Assembly (NCBI GenBank): GCA_963697695.1
Contig: OY969094.1
Location: 1,922,001 to 1,986,000, forward strand
Direction of reading: 5' to 3'
Origin: VRUE01 sp963697695
GTDB lineage: Bacteria > Actinomycetota > Thermoleophilia > Solirubrobacterales > 70-9
DNA length: 64,000 bases
The translations under genes were made by a program, and so were the position numbers. This document shows positions 49,078 through 57,700 of this stretch, one piece after another. Numbering within the stretch: position 1 is the stretch's first letter; each line of letters opens with the position of its first letter. The notes under the pieces were generated by a model. That model saw only the letters and a list, made by a program, of their open reading frames with translations. It searched no databases and had not been told where the DNA came from.

Positions 49078-49527
49078 GTCGGCGCGAGGGCACGGGAATT
49101 GGCTTGTTCAAGCCGCTTAGCGGTTTCGTGCCACCGCCTGTGCCACCGTTCGCCCAACTACCGTCCTTCTAAGCCACCAATGTCGGAAGCGTCATTTTCA
49201 TGGCGCTGACGGACTGGTGCGGGCAGGAGAGAGGAGGGTGAGCTTCTGTTCCAGCAAAGTCACCACATCGGTCCCTCGCCTGCGCTCATGCTTTCAGCTA
49301 GATGCTGAAGCTCAATAGAGAACTCGGATAGCTTGCCTACTAGATCAAGGTCTTCCGTCCAGATGCCTCAGTGAAGTGCAGACGGATCGTCCACGGGCTT
49401 TGTGTAGGTGACGGCTACAGAGCGGTCAAAAATCAGCATGAGGTGGGATGTCTGCGGCGGAGGTCTCCGATAGGCTTCGTCGCTGCAGCAGGCCAGTTGT
49501 CAACGACGGGCGAGGACGCGCGTTTCT
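49078..49527. other. Gene-free left end of element: recombination region
   Basis: I see no credible gene here. Just inside the att fragment are two overlapping perfect palindromes, GGCTTGTTCAAGCC (49101-49114) and CCGCTTAGCGG (49113-49123). Two GTGCCACC repeats (49128-49135 and 49140-49147) follow and probably serve as integrase arm sites. A further imperfect hairpin lies at 49291-49310. The rest is non-repetitive and probably holds the promoter of the DUF262 gene, which I could not pinpoint. Confidence 0.5.
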
Positions 49528-50529
49528 ATGGAGCGAGTCGATTACGAGTCAATAGTCATTCAGGAGCTGTTGAACGCCCATGATCGCGGGGAGCTCAATG
49601 TTTCACCTTGGTACCAGCGTCGCGCGGTTTGGTCGAATGCCCACAAGTCGTACTTGATCAACACGATCTTCGAGACCATGCCAGTCCCGACGATCTATAT
49701 CCGGCATACGATCGATCTTGAACGGGAGATGACTGTCAAAGAGGTCGTAGACGGTCAGCAGAGGTGTCGCTCGATTATTGAGTACAAGGAGGGCGGGTTC
49801 GCCGCTCGCCACCCAGAGCATTCTCGTCGCGTGTACTACAGCGATCTTTCACCGTCACAGCGTCAGCAGTTTCTCATGGCGAAGCTTCCGGTGGCCTATC
49901 TAATTGGTGCCGATGATTCGGATGTCATCGAGATTTTTGGTCGGCTTAACGCCGTGTCAAAGACCCTTAATGCGCAAGAGAAGCGAGCCGCGAAATGGAG
50001 CGGCGAGTTCCATCAATTCTGTCTGCGCGAAGCCGTCGAGCGCCTTCCGCTCTGGCGAGGTTTGAATATCTTTGGCGCAGCTGATATTTCACGCATGCGC
50101 GAGGTCCAGTTCACCGCAGAACTCGCGATGGCGCTAGTCGAGGGTATGAGTGACTTCAGTGCAACGCGAATCGATGAGGCATACAGGCTATGGGACGAAG
50201 ACTTTCCTGATCGGGGTGTCGTTGCTAAGCGCTTGGAGCGAGTCTACAAAGTGATTGCGTCTTTGGGGCCAGATACGGTGAAGGACACTATCTTTTCCCG
50301 CTCACCGGTTTTCTATTCATTGATTCTCGTTTTGGACAGCCTGAAAAAACTGCCTACGAAGATCGTGTTGGAAGAGACGCTCGACGAGATCGATACGAGG
50401 TTCAACGATCCCCGGCCTGCGCCAGAACGCCCAGAGGAGGACTTGGCGTTTGTCGCGGCCTGCACTGCCAGCACACAGCGGATCACGTCGCGGGAAACTC
50501 GTTTTAAATACATCAAGTCGTTCATGTAG
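49528..50529 (+). CDS. DUF262 (ParB/Srx-like) protein, candidate defence component
   Basis: This 333-residue protein has the DUF262 N-terminal signature: SPWYQRRAVWSNAHKSYLINTI followed by VKEVVDGQQRCRSI (DGQQR at residues 75-79). The fold is shared with ParB and with the GmrS half of type IV restriction enzymes, where this motif region binds and hydrolyses nucleotide. The C-terminal half is helical without an HNH motif, so the nuclease may be supplied by the neighbour. Codon use is clearly AT-richer than the surroundings, indicating transfer. The HEPN gene starts 12 nt downstream. Confidence 0.8.
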   Translation: MERVDYESIVIQELLNAHDRGELNVSPWYQRRAVWSNAHKSYLINTIFETMPVPTIYIRHTIDLEREMTVKEVVDGQQRCRSIIEYKEGGFAARHPEHSRRVYYSDLSPSQRQQFLMAKLPVAYLIGADDSDVIEIFGRLNAVSKTLNAQEKRAAKWSGEFHQFCLREAVERLPLWRGLNIFGAADISRMREVQFTAELAMALVEGMSDFSATRIDEAYRLWDEDFPDRGVVAKRLERVYKVIASLGPDTVKDTIFSRSPVFYSLILVLDSLKKLPTKIVLEETLDEIDTRFNDPRPAPERPEEDLAFVAACTASTQRITSRETRFKYIKSFM

Positions 50530-50540
50530 CACGCGCGCCT

Positions 50541-51152
50541 GTGCCGGCACAAAATCTAGCCGTCCCTCATACCGAATTTATCGGTAGGGCGAACCGTCAT
50601 AGAAAGATCATTCAGGGCCTGAGCCAGGTAGAGGTCCGACTGCAGAAGTTGCTGGCAGAGCTTGTAATGTTGCGGCTCTTCGACGAGTTCCAAGATGCAA
50701 TCGCGGGCATTGCGTTGAGGCTTGCTTGCGGCACACCTTATGTTGACGGTACGGCCCCGGTTCTTCTTACAGATCCTGCAAGGTCGACGTCTGGCGCACG
50801 TCAGCTATTTGAAACCTTTGGACGATCCAGGCAGGTGAGGCCCAGATGGTCAAAGGTCACCTTCATCAACGACACGACCAAATATGTTCTTGATTCCTCC
50901 AACGCATTTAATGCAGCCTGCAAAGCGAATGCATTGACGATCTCAGAAATGCAAGCGATCCGAAATAGGATTGCGCATTCAAATACCAAAACCCGTGCCG
51001 CTTTCGCTGACGTAGTTCAGCGGCACTACGGTGCAACGCTCAACCACATATCGCCAGGAATGCTTTTGATTTCGACGCGGTTCTCTCCGACGCTTCTAGA
51101 ACAGTACCTTGGCGCCTGCCGCGCAATAATGAATGGTTGCGCGAAGCTGTGA
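50541..51152 (+). CDS. HEPN-like predicted RNase, partner of the DUF262 protein
   Basis: This 203-residue, mostly helical protein has a C-terminal EMQAIRNRIAHSNTKT segment containing the R-x4-H motif (R141, H146) that forms the RNase site of HEPN dimers. The N-terminal helix GLSQVEVRLQKLLAELVMLRLF resembles the leading HEPN helix. The start is GTG 50541. It is encoded 12 nt after the DUF262 gene with the same AT-rich composition, so the two form one operon. HEPN proteins often act as toxins in abortive-infection systems; the exact family needs a profile search. Confidence 0.65.
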   Translation: MPAQNLAVPHTEFIGRANRHRKIIQGLSQVEVRLQKLLAELVMLRLFDEFQDAIAGIALRLACGTPYVDGTAPVLLTDPARSTSGARQLFETFGRSRQVRPRWSKVTFINDTTKYVLDSSNAFNAACKANALTISEMQAIRNRIAHSNTKTRAAFADVVQRHYGATLNHISPGMLLISTRFSPTLLEQYLGACRAIMNGCAKL

Positions 51153-51188
51153 ATATTCTGCGCTTGAAGGTTGAGCGCTTGAGCTAGG

Positions 51189-51386
51189 TCAAGCCCGGAC
51201 GTGCTCGCCGGCGGGAACGTAATGCTCCAGGTTGGCCGGGTGCTCAAGGGCGAAAGGAATGCCCTCTTCCGCGAGCTTGACTACCTCGGCGTAGGTGTCG
51301 CCAGCGGCGGACCAGCCCTCTACATCGGGCGACTCGGCCCACCAGCCGTCGGCTTCGTGGTGGTAGATGACGCGCACGGTTTCCAT
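51189..51386 (-). CDS. HicB-type antitoxin (short, partial RNase H-like fold)
   Basis: This 65-residue protein, METVRVIYHHEADGWWAESPDVEGW and then AGDTYAEVVKLAEEGIPFALE, matches the HicB partial RNase H fold. No C-terminal DNA-binding domain is present, so it is the short form. It lies 13 nt downstream of the HicA-like gene and is co-transcribed with it. ATG 51386 is chosen; the upstream frame is inside hicA. Confidence 0.85.
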   Translation of the reverse strand: METVRVIYHHEADGWWAESPDVEGWSAAGDTYAEVVKLAEEGIPFALEHPANLEHYVPAGEHVRA

Positions 51387-51399
51387 TAGATCCTCCAGG

Positions 51400-51633
51400 T
51401 CAGAGTAGCTTCCGGGCCTCGTCTTCGGCAAGTCCAACGTCTCTGACGAGAACCTTGCGGACCAGGCCGGAGGGGACCGTTGCGTTGTCGTGGAAGGCAA
51501 AAGTCAGCGGCGGGCGGCCCGGAGCCTCCATCCGGCGATGCGATCCCGACTGCCGCGATACGCGATAGCTCAACGGCTTGCGTTCCAGGATCGCCAGCAG
51601 GCGCTTCGCCTTCATCGTGGGGAACTGGCTCAT
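51400..51633 (-). CDS. HicA-type mRNA interferase toxin
   Basis: This 77-residue dsRBD-like protein has KAKRLLAILERKPLSY, RQSGSHRRME with the catalytic His, and a C-terminal VRKVLVRDVGLAEDEARKLL helix. HicA cleaves mRNA when freed from HicB. TAGGGT (51645-51640) lies 6 nt before the ATG, indicating a leaderless promoter between hicA and the integrase stop. Confidence 0.86.
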   Translation of the reverse strand: MSQFPTMKAKRLLAILERKPLSYRVSRQSGSHRRMEAPGRPPLTFAFHDNATVPSGLVRKVLVRDVGLAEDEARKLL

Positions 51634-51642
51634 GTCTCGACC

Positions 51643-52809
51643 CTATTCTTCGGTTTCTTCGATGTCTTTGGAACGACCGTCCAAATAGGCGTCGAGCAGC
51701 GCTGCGCCCTCGGCCTCGGAGCCCGGCATCAGGTGCCCGTAGAGGTCAAAGGTCACGGTGATCGAGGCATGGCCCATGAACGAGGACAGCGCCTTGGCGT
51801 TGATGCCGGCAGCGATCATGAACGACGCGTAGGTGTGGCGCGCTTGGTGGAGCCGCAGGCGCTCGCGAATTCCAGCGTGGTGCCAAGCGCTGTCGGCGTT
51901 TCGGTAAAGCCGCTCGGGTTGAAATGGGGTCTTGTCGTCCTCCCCGAAAACGAGCGCGCCACCCGTCGAGGCTCCCTTGCGCGTTCGCTGGGCGATCAGC
52001 AACTCCCGTAGGACGGTTGGAACCGGCACTCTCCGCCGAGATCGTCTGGTCTTCGGCTCGATGCTCCCCTCCTTGGGGTCCCACGACTCTCGGACTTCGA
52101 TGATTCGCTTCGCCACGTCTACCGCTTCCCAGCGAAGGGCGCGCAACTCGCCGGATCGCAGTCCCGCATAAAGAGCGGTTGCCCATATGGCGCGATCCGG
52201 ATTTGGCAGGACTGCGAGCAGAGCGGCGGCAGAACTCGGCGTCACGATCTCCACCTCGTGCCGTTCCGGTACCGGCAGTTCGAGATCGCGAGTCGGGTTG
52301 ACTGGCACCCCTTCTCGCGCGCGGGCGCGACGATAGATCGCCTGAAGCGGCCGGAGCGAGTTTCGGATTGTGGAGGCCGCATGTCCTTCGACCTGCCAAT
52401 CGTCAACAACCTTCTGGAGATCCGATGTGGTGAGCGCGCTTACCTTGAAGTGCCCTACGGCGGGGACGATTCGGTCGGTGAACGCCTGTCGGTAGCCGCG
52501 CAGTGACGATGGCTTGAAGGGGCGGCCAGAGCGGCTGCGGATCTCACCTCGCTCCGCGCCAGCGAGCCAGGCTTCCCCCGCTTCGCGGATCGTTCTTTGG
52601 CCCGGTGCTCGCAAAGCGCCGAGGTCGAGGGACCGCTTGGCGTCTGCGCGCCATGACTTCGCTTCGGATTCAGTGCGGAACGACTTGCTGATCTTCTTGT
52701 TGTCACGCCGCGAGTAGAGGGAGGCTTCGAATCCCCCCGCGCACCGACAGCGCCCGCCACTCCGTGCCGCGCAATCCTTCGTGTGGCGCTTGCGGATGCC
52801 CTCGGCCAT
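51643..52809 (-). CDS. Tyrosine-type site-specific integrase
   Basis: This 388-residue phage-type integrase has an N-terminal arm-binding domain with a Cys cluster (KDCAARSGGRCRC) and a SAM-like core-binding domain. The catalytic domain has the conserved residues R218 (AGLRSGELRAL), H321 and R324 (LHQARHTYAS), H347 (FMGHAS) and the nucleophile Y357 (TFDLYGHL). It would recombine attP with the tRNA-Ser site. It is not next to either att site, unlike most integrases of this type. Its ATG overlaps the upstream XRE stop (TGATG). Confidence 0.95.
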   Translation of the reverse strand: MAEGIRKRHTKDCAARSGGRCRCAGGFEASLYSRRDNKKISKSFRTESEAKSWRADAKRSLDLGALRAPGQRTIREAGEAWLAGAERGEIRSRSGRPFKPSSLRGYRQAFTDRIVPAVGHFKVSALTTSDLQKVVDDWQVEGHAASTIRNSLRPLQAIYRRARAREGVPVNPTRDLELPVPERHEVEIVTPSSAAALLAVLPNPDRAIWATALYAGLRSGELRALRWEAVDVAKRIIEVRESWDPKEGSIEPKTRRSRRRVPVPTVLRELLIAQRTRKGASTGGALVFGEDDKTPFQPERLYRNADSAWHHAGIRERLRLHQARHTYASFMIAAGINAKALSSFMGHASITVTFDLYGHLMPGSEAEGAALLDAYLDGRSKDIEETEE

Positions 52810-53069
52810 CAGCCCTTGCTGCCTGTCGTGTACTGCCCGAGGCGCGTTCCGCCGGGCTCCCAATCCATTCCGTCGAGCAGTTCACCGGGTGGGATGCCTA
52901 GCGACCCAGCGAGCTTGATGAGCGTATCCACGCGGGCGACCCGTTCACCGCGCTCCAACTGGCCGACTGCCGTGCGGTGAAGCGAAGCCCGCACCGACAG
53001 CTCTTCTTGGGACACCTTGGCCCGCTTGCGGCAGTACGCCAGGTTCCGGCCAAATCGTGAGGCAATCAT
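52809..53069 (-). CDS. XRE-family regulator (tandem paralogue 2)
   Basis: This 86-residue Cro/C1-type HTH protein includes RNLAYCRKRAKVSQEELSVRAS and LHRTAVGQLERGERVARVDTL, and its tail LDGMDWEPGG is shared with its paralogue. It overlaps both the preceding XRE gene (4 bp) and the integrase start, so it is coupled to integrase expression. It probably represses the element's genes. Confidence 0.88.
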   Translation of the reverse strand: MIASRFGRNLAYCRKRAKVSQEELSVRASLHRTAVGQLERGERVARVDTLIKLAGSLGIPPGELLDGMDWEPGGTRLGQYTTGSKG

Positions 53070-53344
53070 GGGTCTTCGCTTCCGATCGAGAACTCACCTG
53101 GGCGAAAGCCGCCCGGCTCCCAGGCCATGCCGTCGAGGAGGCTCCCGGGCAACACCCCCAATGAGCCCGCGAGCTTGACCACCGTGTCGATCCTGGCGAG
53201 CCGCACTCCTCGCTCCAACTGGCCGACCTCGGTGCGATGCAGGGAGGCACGGAAGCCCAGCTCTTCCTGGGAAATGTCAGCTCGCTTACGGGCTTGTAGG
53301 AGGTTCGCGCCGAAGGCCCTGGCGACCTCGACGTTAGGAGCCAT
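53066..53344 (-). CDS. XRE-family regulator (tandem paralogue 1)
   Basis: This 92-residue HTH protein contains NLLQARKRADISQEELGFRAS and LHRTEVGQLERGVRLARIDTV, nearly parallel to the next gene, with the shared LDGMAWEPGG tail. The two genes clearly arose by tandem duplication. The differing recognition-helix residues (RTEVGQ versus RTAVGQ) may give different operator affinity. ATG 53344 overlaps the upstream gene's stop by 11 bp. Confidence 0.86.
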   Translation of the reverse strand: MAPNVEVARAFGANLLQARKRADISQEELGFRASLHRTEVGQLERGVRLARIDTVVKLAGSLGVLPGSLLDGMAWEPGGFRPGEFSIGSEDP

Positions 53345-53699
53345 CTCGCCGCCCTCGTCCTCCGACCTGACCAAGCAAGCCATACAGGGCTTCGTGCTCT
53401 TTAACGACCCGCACGTACTCGTTCTCGGCATCGATGACCTCTGCCAGGTCGGCGAGGACGGCACGCACATCGCAATCAGGGACGATCACCAACTCGTCCA
53501 GCGCCATAAGAAGTCGCCCGAAGGCGGTTTCCTCGCGGCGTAGACGCGCCGGCTCTTGGAGCTGCTTCGGATAGTTCGCCAGCTCGTCTTTGATGCCGTC
53601 CCGCGCCATCCCAAAGACGCGGCGCAGGAAACGGACGTGATCGGCCGGGAATGTGAGGGCAACAGCCGAGCTGCGACCCGTAGGGTTCTCATCAGCCAT
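53334..53699 (-). CDS. Hypothetical element protein
   Basis: This roughly 121-residue protein shows ALTFPADHVRFLRRVFGMARDGIKDELANYP and an acidic helical C-terminus with VLADLAEVIDAENEYVRVVKEHEALYGLL. I do not recognise a family. It is the first gene of the leftward XRE-XRE-integrase operon. Starts at GTG 53711 or ATG 53777 are also possible; ATG 53699 has an AAGGAG at longer-than-usual distance. Confidence 0.5.
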   Translation of the reverse strand: MADENPTGRSSAVALTFPADHVRFLRRVFGMARDGIKDELANYPKQLQEPARLRREETAFGRLLMALDELVIVPDCDVRAVLADLAEVIDAENEYVRVVKEHEALYGLLGQVGGRGRRDGS

Positions 53700-53823
53700 G
53701 AGGAGGTACACGCTCCTTGTGGTCAGGCTCCCGGTTGGCGTTGACGCGCCGCCGGGAGCCGCTTTTTGCTTCGGCATCCGCCAGCCTAGCAGCGCCGTAG
53801 AAAATTTTCTACGGCTGCGGTCT

Positions 53824-54024
53824 CTACTCGCCTCGGAGTAGCTGGCCGATACGGGTCCAGTGCAGGCCGACCTCCTGAGAGATTTCTCGAAGGGACAAGC
53901 CGGCTTTCTGTGCCCGTTTGAAACTCGCGAGACGCTCGGCGTGTGCCTCTCCGACCTTGCGCTCGAAGTTGGCCTGAGCGCGCCGTAGGTCTCGGCGGGC
54001 TTTTTGCTGCGCGGCGTCTGCCAT
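53824..54024 (-). CDS. Small HTH-like protein
   Basis: This 66-residue protein has a basic helical N-terminus (QKARRDLRRAQANFERKV) and a C-terminal HTH-like GLSLREISQEVGLHWTRIGQLLRG. It may be a small regulator or recombination factor. ATG 54024 has TAGGCT 7 nt upstream, a leaderless-type promoter. It lies outside the operon that starts at 53699. Confidence 0.6.
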   Translation of the reverse strand: MADAAQQKARRDLRRAQANFERKVGEAHAERLASFKRAQKAGLSLREISQEVGLHWTRIGQLLRGE

Positions 54025-54088
54025 TGCCAGGAGCCTATGAGTTGCTTGGGACCCCGCGCCTTCGGAGCCCTGGTCCCCCTCGGGCGTG

Positions 54089-54301
54089 TCATGCCGACTC
54101 CCCAAGAACGTGGCTGGCGTTATCCGCCGTCCACCGTTCAAGCTCACTCACCGGCACGAGCCGCTTCCGTCCTCGACGGACAAGCCGCAGCTCCGGAGCA
54201 ACGTTGGCATCGAAGAAATCGGGTCCGACACCTATGGCCGCTGCCGCCTCAGCCGGAGTGAGGGCAATGCGCGGGATCGGTGCGGGGAGCTTCTTCGCCA
54301 T
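54089..54301 (-). CDS. Excisionase-like MerR-type HTH protein
   Basis: This 70-residue protein with IALTPAEAAAAIGVGPDFFDANV, LRLVRRGRKRLVPVSELERW and a short tail matches the winged-helix pattern of excisionase-family (Xis/AlpA-like) DNA-binding proteins. It would direct excision by the integrase. It diverges from the relaxase region. Confidence 0.82.
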   Translation of the reverse strand: MAKKLPAPIPRIALTPAEAAAAIGVGPDFFDANVAPELRLVRRGRKRLVPVSELERWTADNASHVLGESA

Positions 54302-54712
54302 TTCTCTCTGCCTCTGTTGTCAAGAAAGAGCGGCCATTGCTTCGGGTGACTTTGTTAAGCGTCAGAACGAAGGTCACCCGCGCCCCCGGCAATTCGTCCG
54401 CGCTTGCTCCCGGCGGCGGGGTCAAAACCCAAGCCACCAAAAGCAAAAGCCATTCGGCCAAAGCAACGAATCAGAAGCCAAGAGCCATAAGGAAGGCAAG
54501 AAGTAACAGTCAGAAAGAAAGGAGTTCAAGGCAGCCAAAAGCAGCCATGGAAGCCACTCAGGCCAAGGCCCAAAAGCAACAGCAACCACCCTCACGCCCT
54601 ATCACTGAAGTGATCCTCCGGGGGCGTTCCGGCTCCCGTCCGGACGTTAAGGGCGCATGTCTTTCTCGCCCCAACCCGATGCATTTCGCCTTCGGATCTG
54701 ACAACGAAGGCG
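54302..54712. other. Gene-free A-rich region before relaxase, candidate oriT
   Basis: No credible gene is seen. The stretch has an inverted repeat GGGTGAC/GTCACCC (54342-54348 and 54371-54377, 22-nt loop). A strongly A-rich segment (54423-54590) contains seven AGCCA direct repeats between 54432 and 54556. A perfect palindrome ATCACT-GA-AGTGAT lies at 54601-54614. This combination directly upstream of a MobF relaxase is what an origin of transfer would look like; the nick site is not identifiable. Confidence 0.45.
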
Positions 54713-57700
54713 ATGCTCAGCATTGGAAAGCTCGGAACTGGCCAAGAGAACTACTACCTGGAGAAGGTCGCCGAAGGAGCCGAGGACTACTACTCCGGCG
54801 AGGGCGAGGCAAAGGGGCAATGGATGGGCGACGCGGCCGCCGAGCTTGGCCTGTTCGGGGAGATCGACCCCAAGCAGCTCACGGCGATGCTCACCGCCAA
54901 CAATCCCGTCACGGGCGAGCCATTGGGCCTGCGCGTCGTAGGTGGGCGCGGCCCGGTCCCCGGCTTTGACCTGACTTTCTCCGCGCCAAAGTCCGTCTCT
55001 CTGACCTGGGCGCTCGGAGGCGAGCAGGTCTCCGCCGAGGTCGCCCAAGCTCACCAGCTCTCCGTAGAAGCCGCCCTCGACTACATGCAGCGCGAAGCCT
55101 GCTGGACCCGCCGGGGAGCCGGCGGCTCTGAGTTCGTCCACGGCAACGGATACCTCGCCGCCGCCTACGTCCATCGCTCCTCGCGCAACGGGGATCCGCA
55201 GTTGCACACCCACGTCCTGATCGCCAACGCGACCAAGGGACCGGATGGCCGCTGGTCCCGGCTCTACCACCCGGCGATCTACCACCACGCGAAGACCGCC
55301 AGCTACCTCTACGAGGCACACCTGCGCCATGAATTGAACCGCCGGCTTGGCGTCGAGTGGCAGGAGGTTCGCAAGGGCATCGCCGAGATCGCGGGCTTCG
55401 CCGACGAGCACCTGCGCGCCTTCTCGACCCGCCGCGCGGAAATACTCGAGGCGGCCGGTCCCGACGCTTCCGCCCGCGCCCGGCAGATCGCCACCCTGAC
55501 CACGCGCAACGTCAAGGAGCGGGAGCTCACGCCCGAGACCATGCGCGAGCGCTGGCTCTCGCGGGCCGAAGAGATCGGCTTGGACCGCGAGGTCATCGAG
55601 GCGACGTTCGGCACAGAGACCCAGCTCGCCACCAAGCTGACGCTCGACCAGCTCGACCCCCAGGTGACGGCGCACGCCTCCCACTTCGACCGCCGCGATG
55701 CCGTGCAGGCCGTCGCCGATCTCCTGCCTAATGGAGCACCCGCGCCAGAGGTCGAGAGCGTCGCCGCCGCCTTCCTCGCTTCAGACGCGGTCGTGACCGT
55801 CGCGGAGACCGTCAAAGGTCAGCGCTTCACCACGCAGCGCATCTGGGAGCTGGAGCGCGAGGCCCTGAAAACCGCCGAGCGGATCGCGAGCGAGCCTCGT
55901 GGCGAGGCCGGGGAGCTGATCGCGGCCAGGGTGATCGGAGCCCGTCCCACCCTGAAGCCCGATCAGCGCGAGATGGTCCGCCGATTGCTCGCGGGACACG
56001 AGGGCATCGTCGTGGTGATCGGCGAGGCAGGTACCGGCAAGAGCTTTGCCACCGTTGCCGCAGCCGAAGGTTGGGCGCAGGCCGGGTATGAGCTACGAGT
56101 CGCAGCGCCAACTTGGCGGGCGGCGAACGTGCTTCGAGCCGAGGGGCTTGAGGCGACGACTGTCGCAGGCTTGCTCAGAGACCTTGAGCGCGGCAGCTGC
56201 GATCTCTCCTCGCGGTCAGTTCTGCTCGTTGACGAGGCCGGAATGGTTGGCTCGGAGAACCTGGCCGACCTGATCCGCCACGCCGACGCAGCCGAGGTCA
56301 AGCTCGTTTTGGTCGGCGATCCGCAGCAGCTCGGCTCGGTCGAGGCGGGCGGCCTGTTCTCCGCAATCGCCGATCGCACCGTGCCGGTCCACCTGGACGA
56401 AGTGATCCGCCACAACCACGATCTTGACCGGGAAGCAGCCAAGCGCATCCGCGAAGGCGAAGGACGAGATGCCCTGAGCCTCTACCGCTCTGCCGAGCGC
56501 GTCACCGTCGCGCGGGACGCAGAGACCCGCCGCGAGGCGATGGTCGAGGACTGGTGGCGTTCCTTTGGGCAAGGTGAGGACGCGCTGATGGTGGCGAAGC
56601 GAAATGCCGAGGTGGAGAGGCTGAATGCGACGGCGCGCGAGCTGATGCAAGCCGAAGGCCGGCTGGGCAAAGACGAGATCGAAGTGGGCGAAGCTCGCTT
56701 CGCTGCCGGCGACCAGGTCATCACCCGCATAAACGACCGGACCAACGAGATCTACAACCGCGAGCGCTGGCAGGTGGCGGAGGTAGATGCCGAACGCGGG
56801 CGCATCGTTCTCGACGGCATCGACCAGGCGCGGACGGTCGAGGTCGGCCCCGACTACCTGGGGCGCACGACCTTGGGCGGCGAGGCTCCAGCGCTTCAGC
56901 TCGCCTACGCCGTCACCACCTACTGCGCCCAGGGAACCACCGTCGACCGTGCCTACGTAATGGCCGATCCCTCGATGGACAAGCAGGAGTTCTACGTCGC
57001 TACCTCACGCAGCCGCGAGCAGACCTACCTCTACGCCACCCCCGAGATCCAGGCCCAGCGTTTGGAGTACGCGCCTGCCGGTCCCGAGCGAGACGCCATC
57101 GCCCACCTAGCTGAAGCCGCCGAGCGCGACCGCGCCCAAACCGCTGCCCACGACGAGGCGCTTCGAGCAGAGCTGGTGAAGCTCTCCGCCGAGGAACTGG
57201 CAGCGCGGCGTGCCGAGCTGGGCACCCCAGCCCGCCGGGAGGCCCAAACCGAGGAGACCTACGCCCGCCAAGTCCGAGCCGTCGAGGAGCGGCGCGGCCA
57301 GGTCGAACAGGCCATCGCCGACCGAGAAGCAGTCGAAGCGCTCGGCTGGCGCGAGCGCCATCAAAAGCTGCCCTATGCCAACGAACGCGAGGAGCTGCTT
57401 CGAGAACGCCTGGCCGAAAACGTCGCGAAGCTGGAGCAGATGGAGCGGCCGGGTACAGATGCCCGGCGCGAGCGCGAGATCGCCGGTCACCTTCTTGACA
57501 CACGCTCAGCCCAGGCCCTTGCCGGCGCCCGGATCAAGCCGCCCTCCTACATCGTCAAGGAGCTGGGGGAGCGGCCCGACGATCCGGCGAGGGCCAAGGC
57601 TTGGGATCGCGGCGTCCGTGGCATCGAGGGCTACCGGCTCGAACACCGAGTGAAGGACACGCGCAACGCCTTTGGTCGCGAGCCGCAAGACGCAGTAGCG

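Noticed and set aside
48868..49209. Small plus-strand frame containing GRDSNPRDALRRL
   Set aside because: This is the translation of the tRNA-Ser fragment at the left att site, a well-known false-gene pattern.
54280..54969. Possible Lys/Gln/Ala-rich basic protein before the relaxase
   Set aside because: The frame runs on into the relaxase out of frame, has no ribosome site, and its composition reflects the A-rich AGCCA repeat region.
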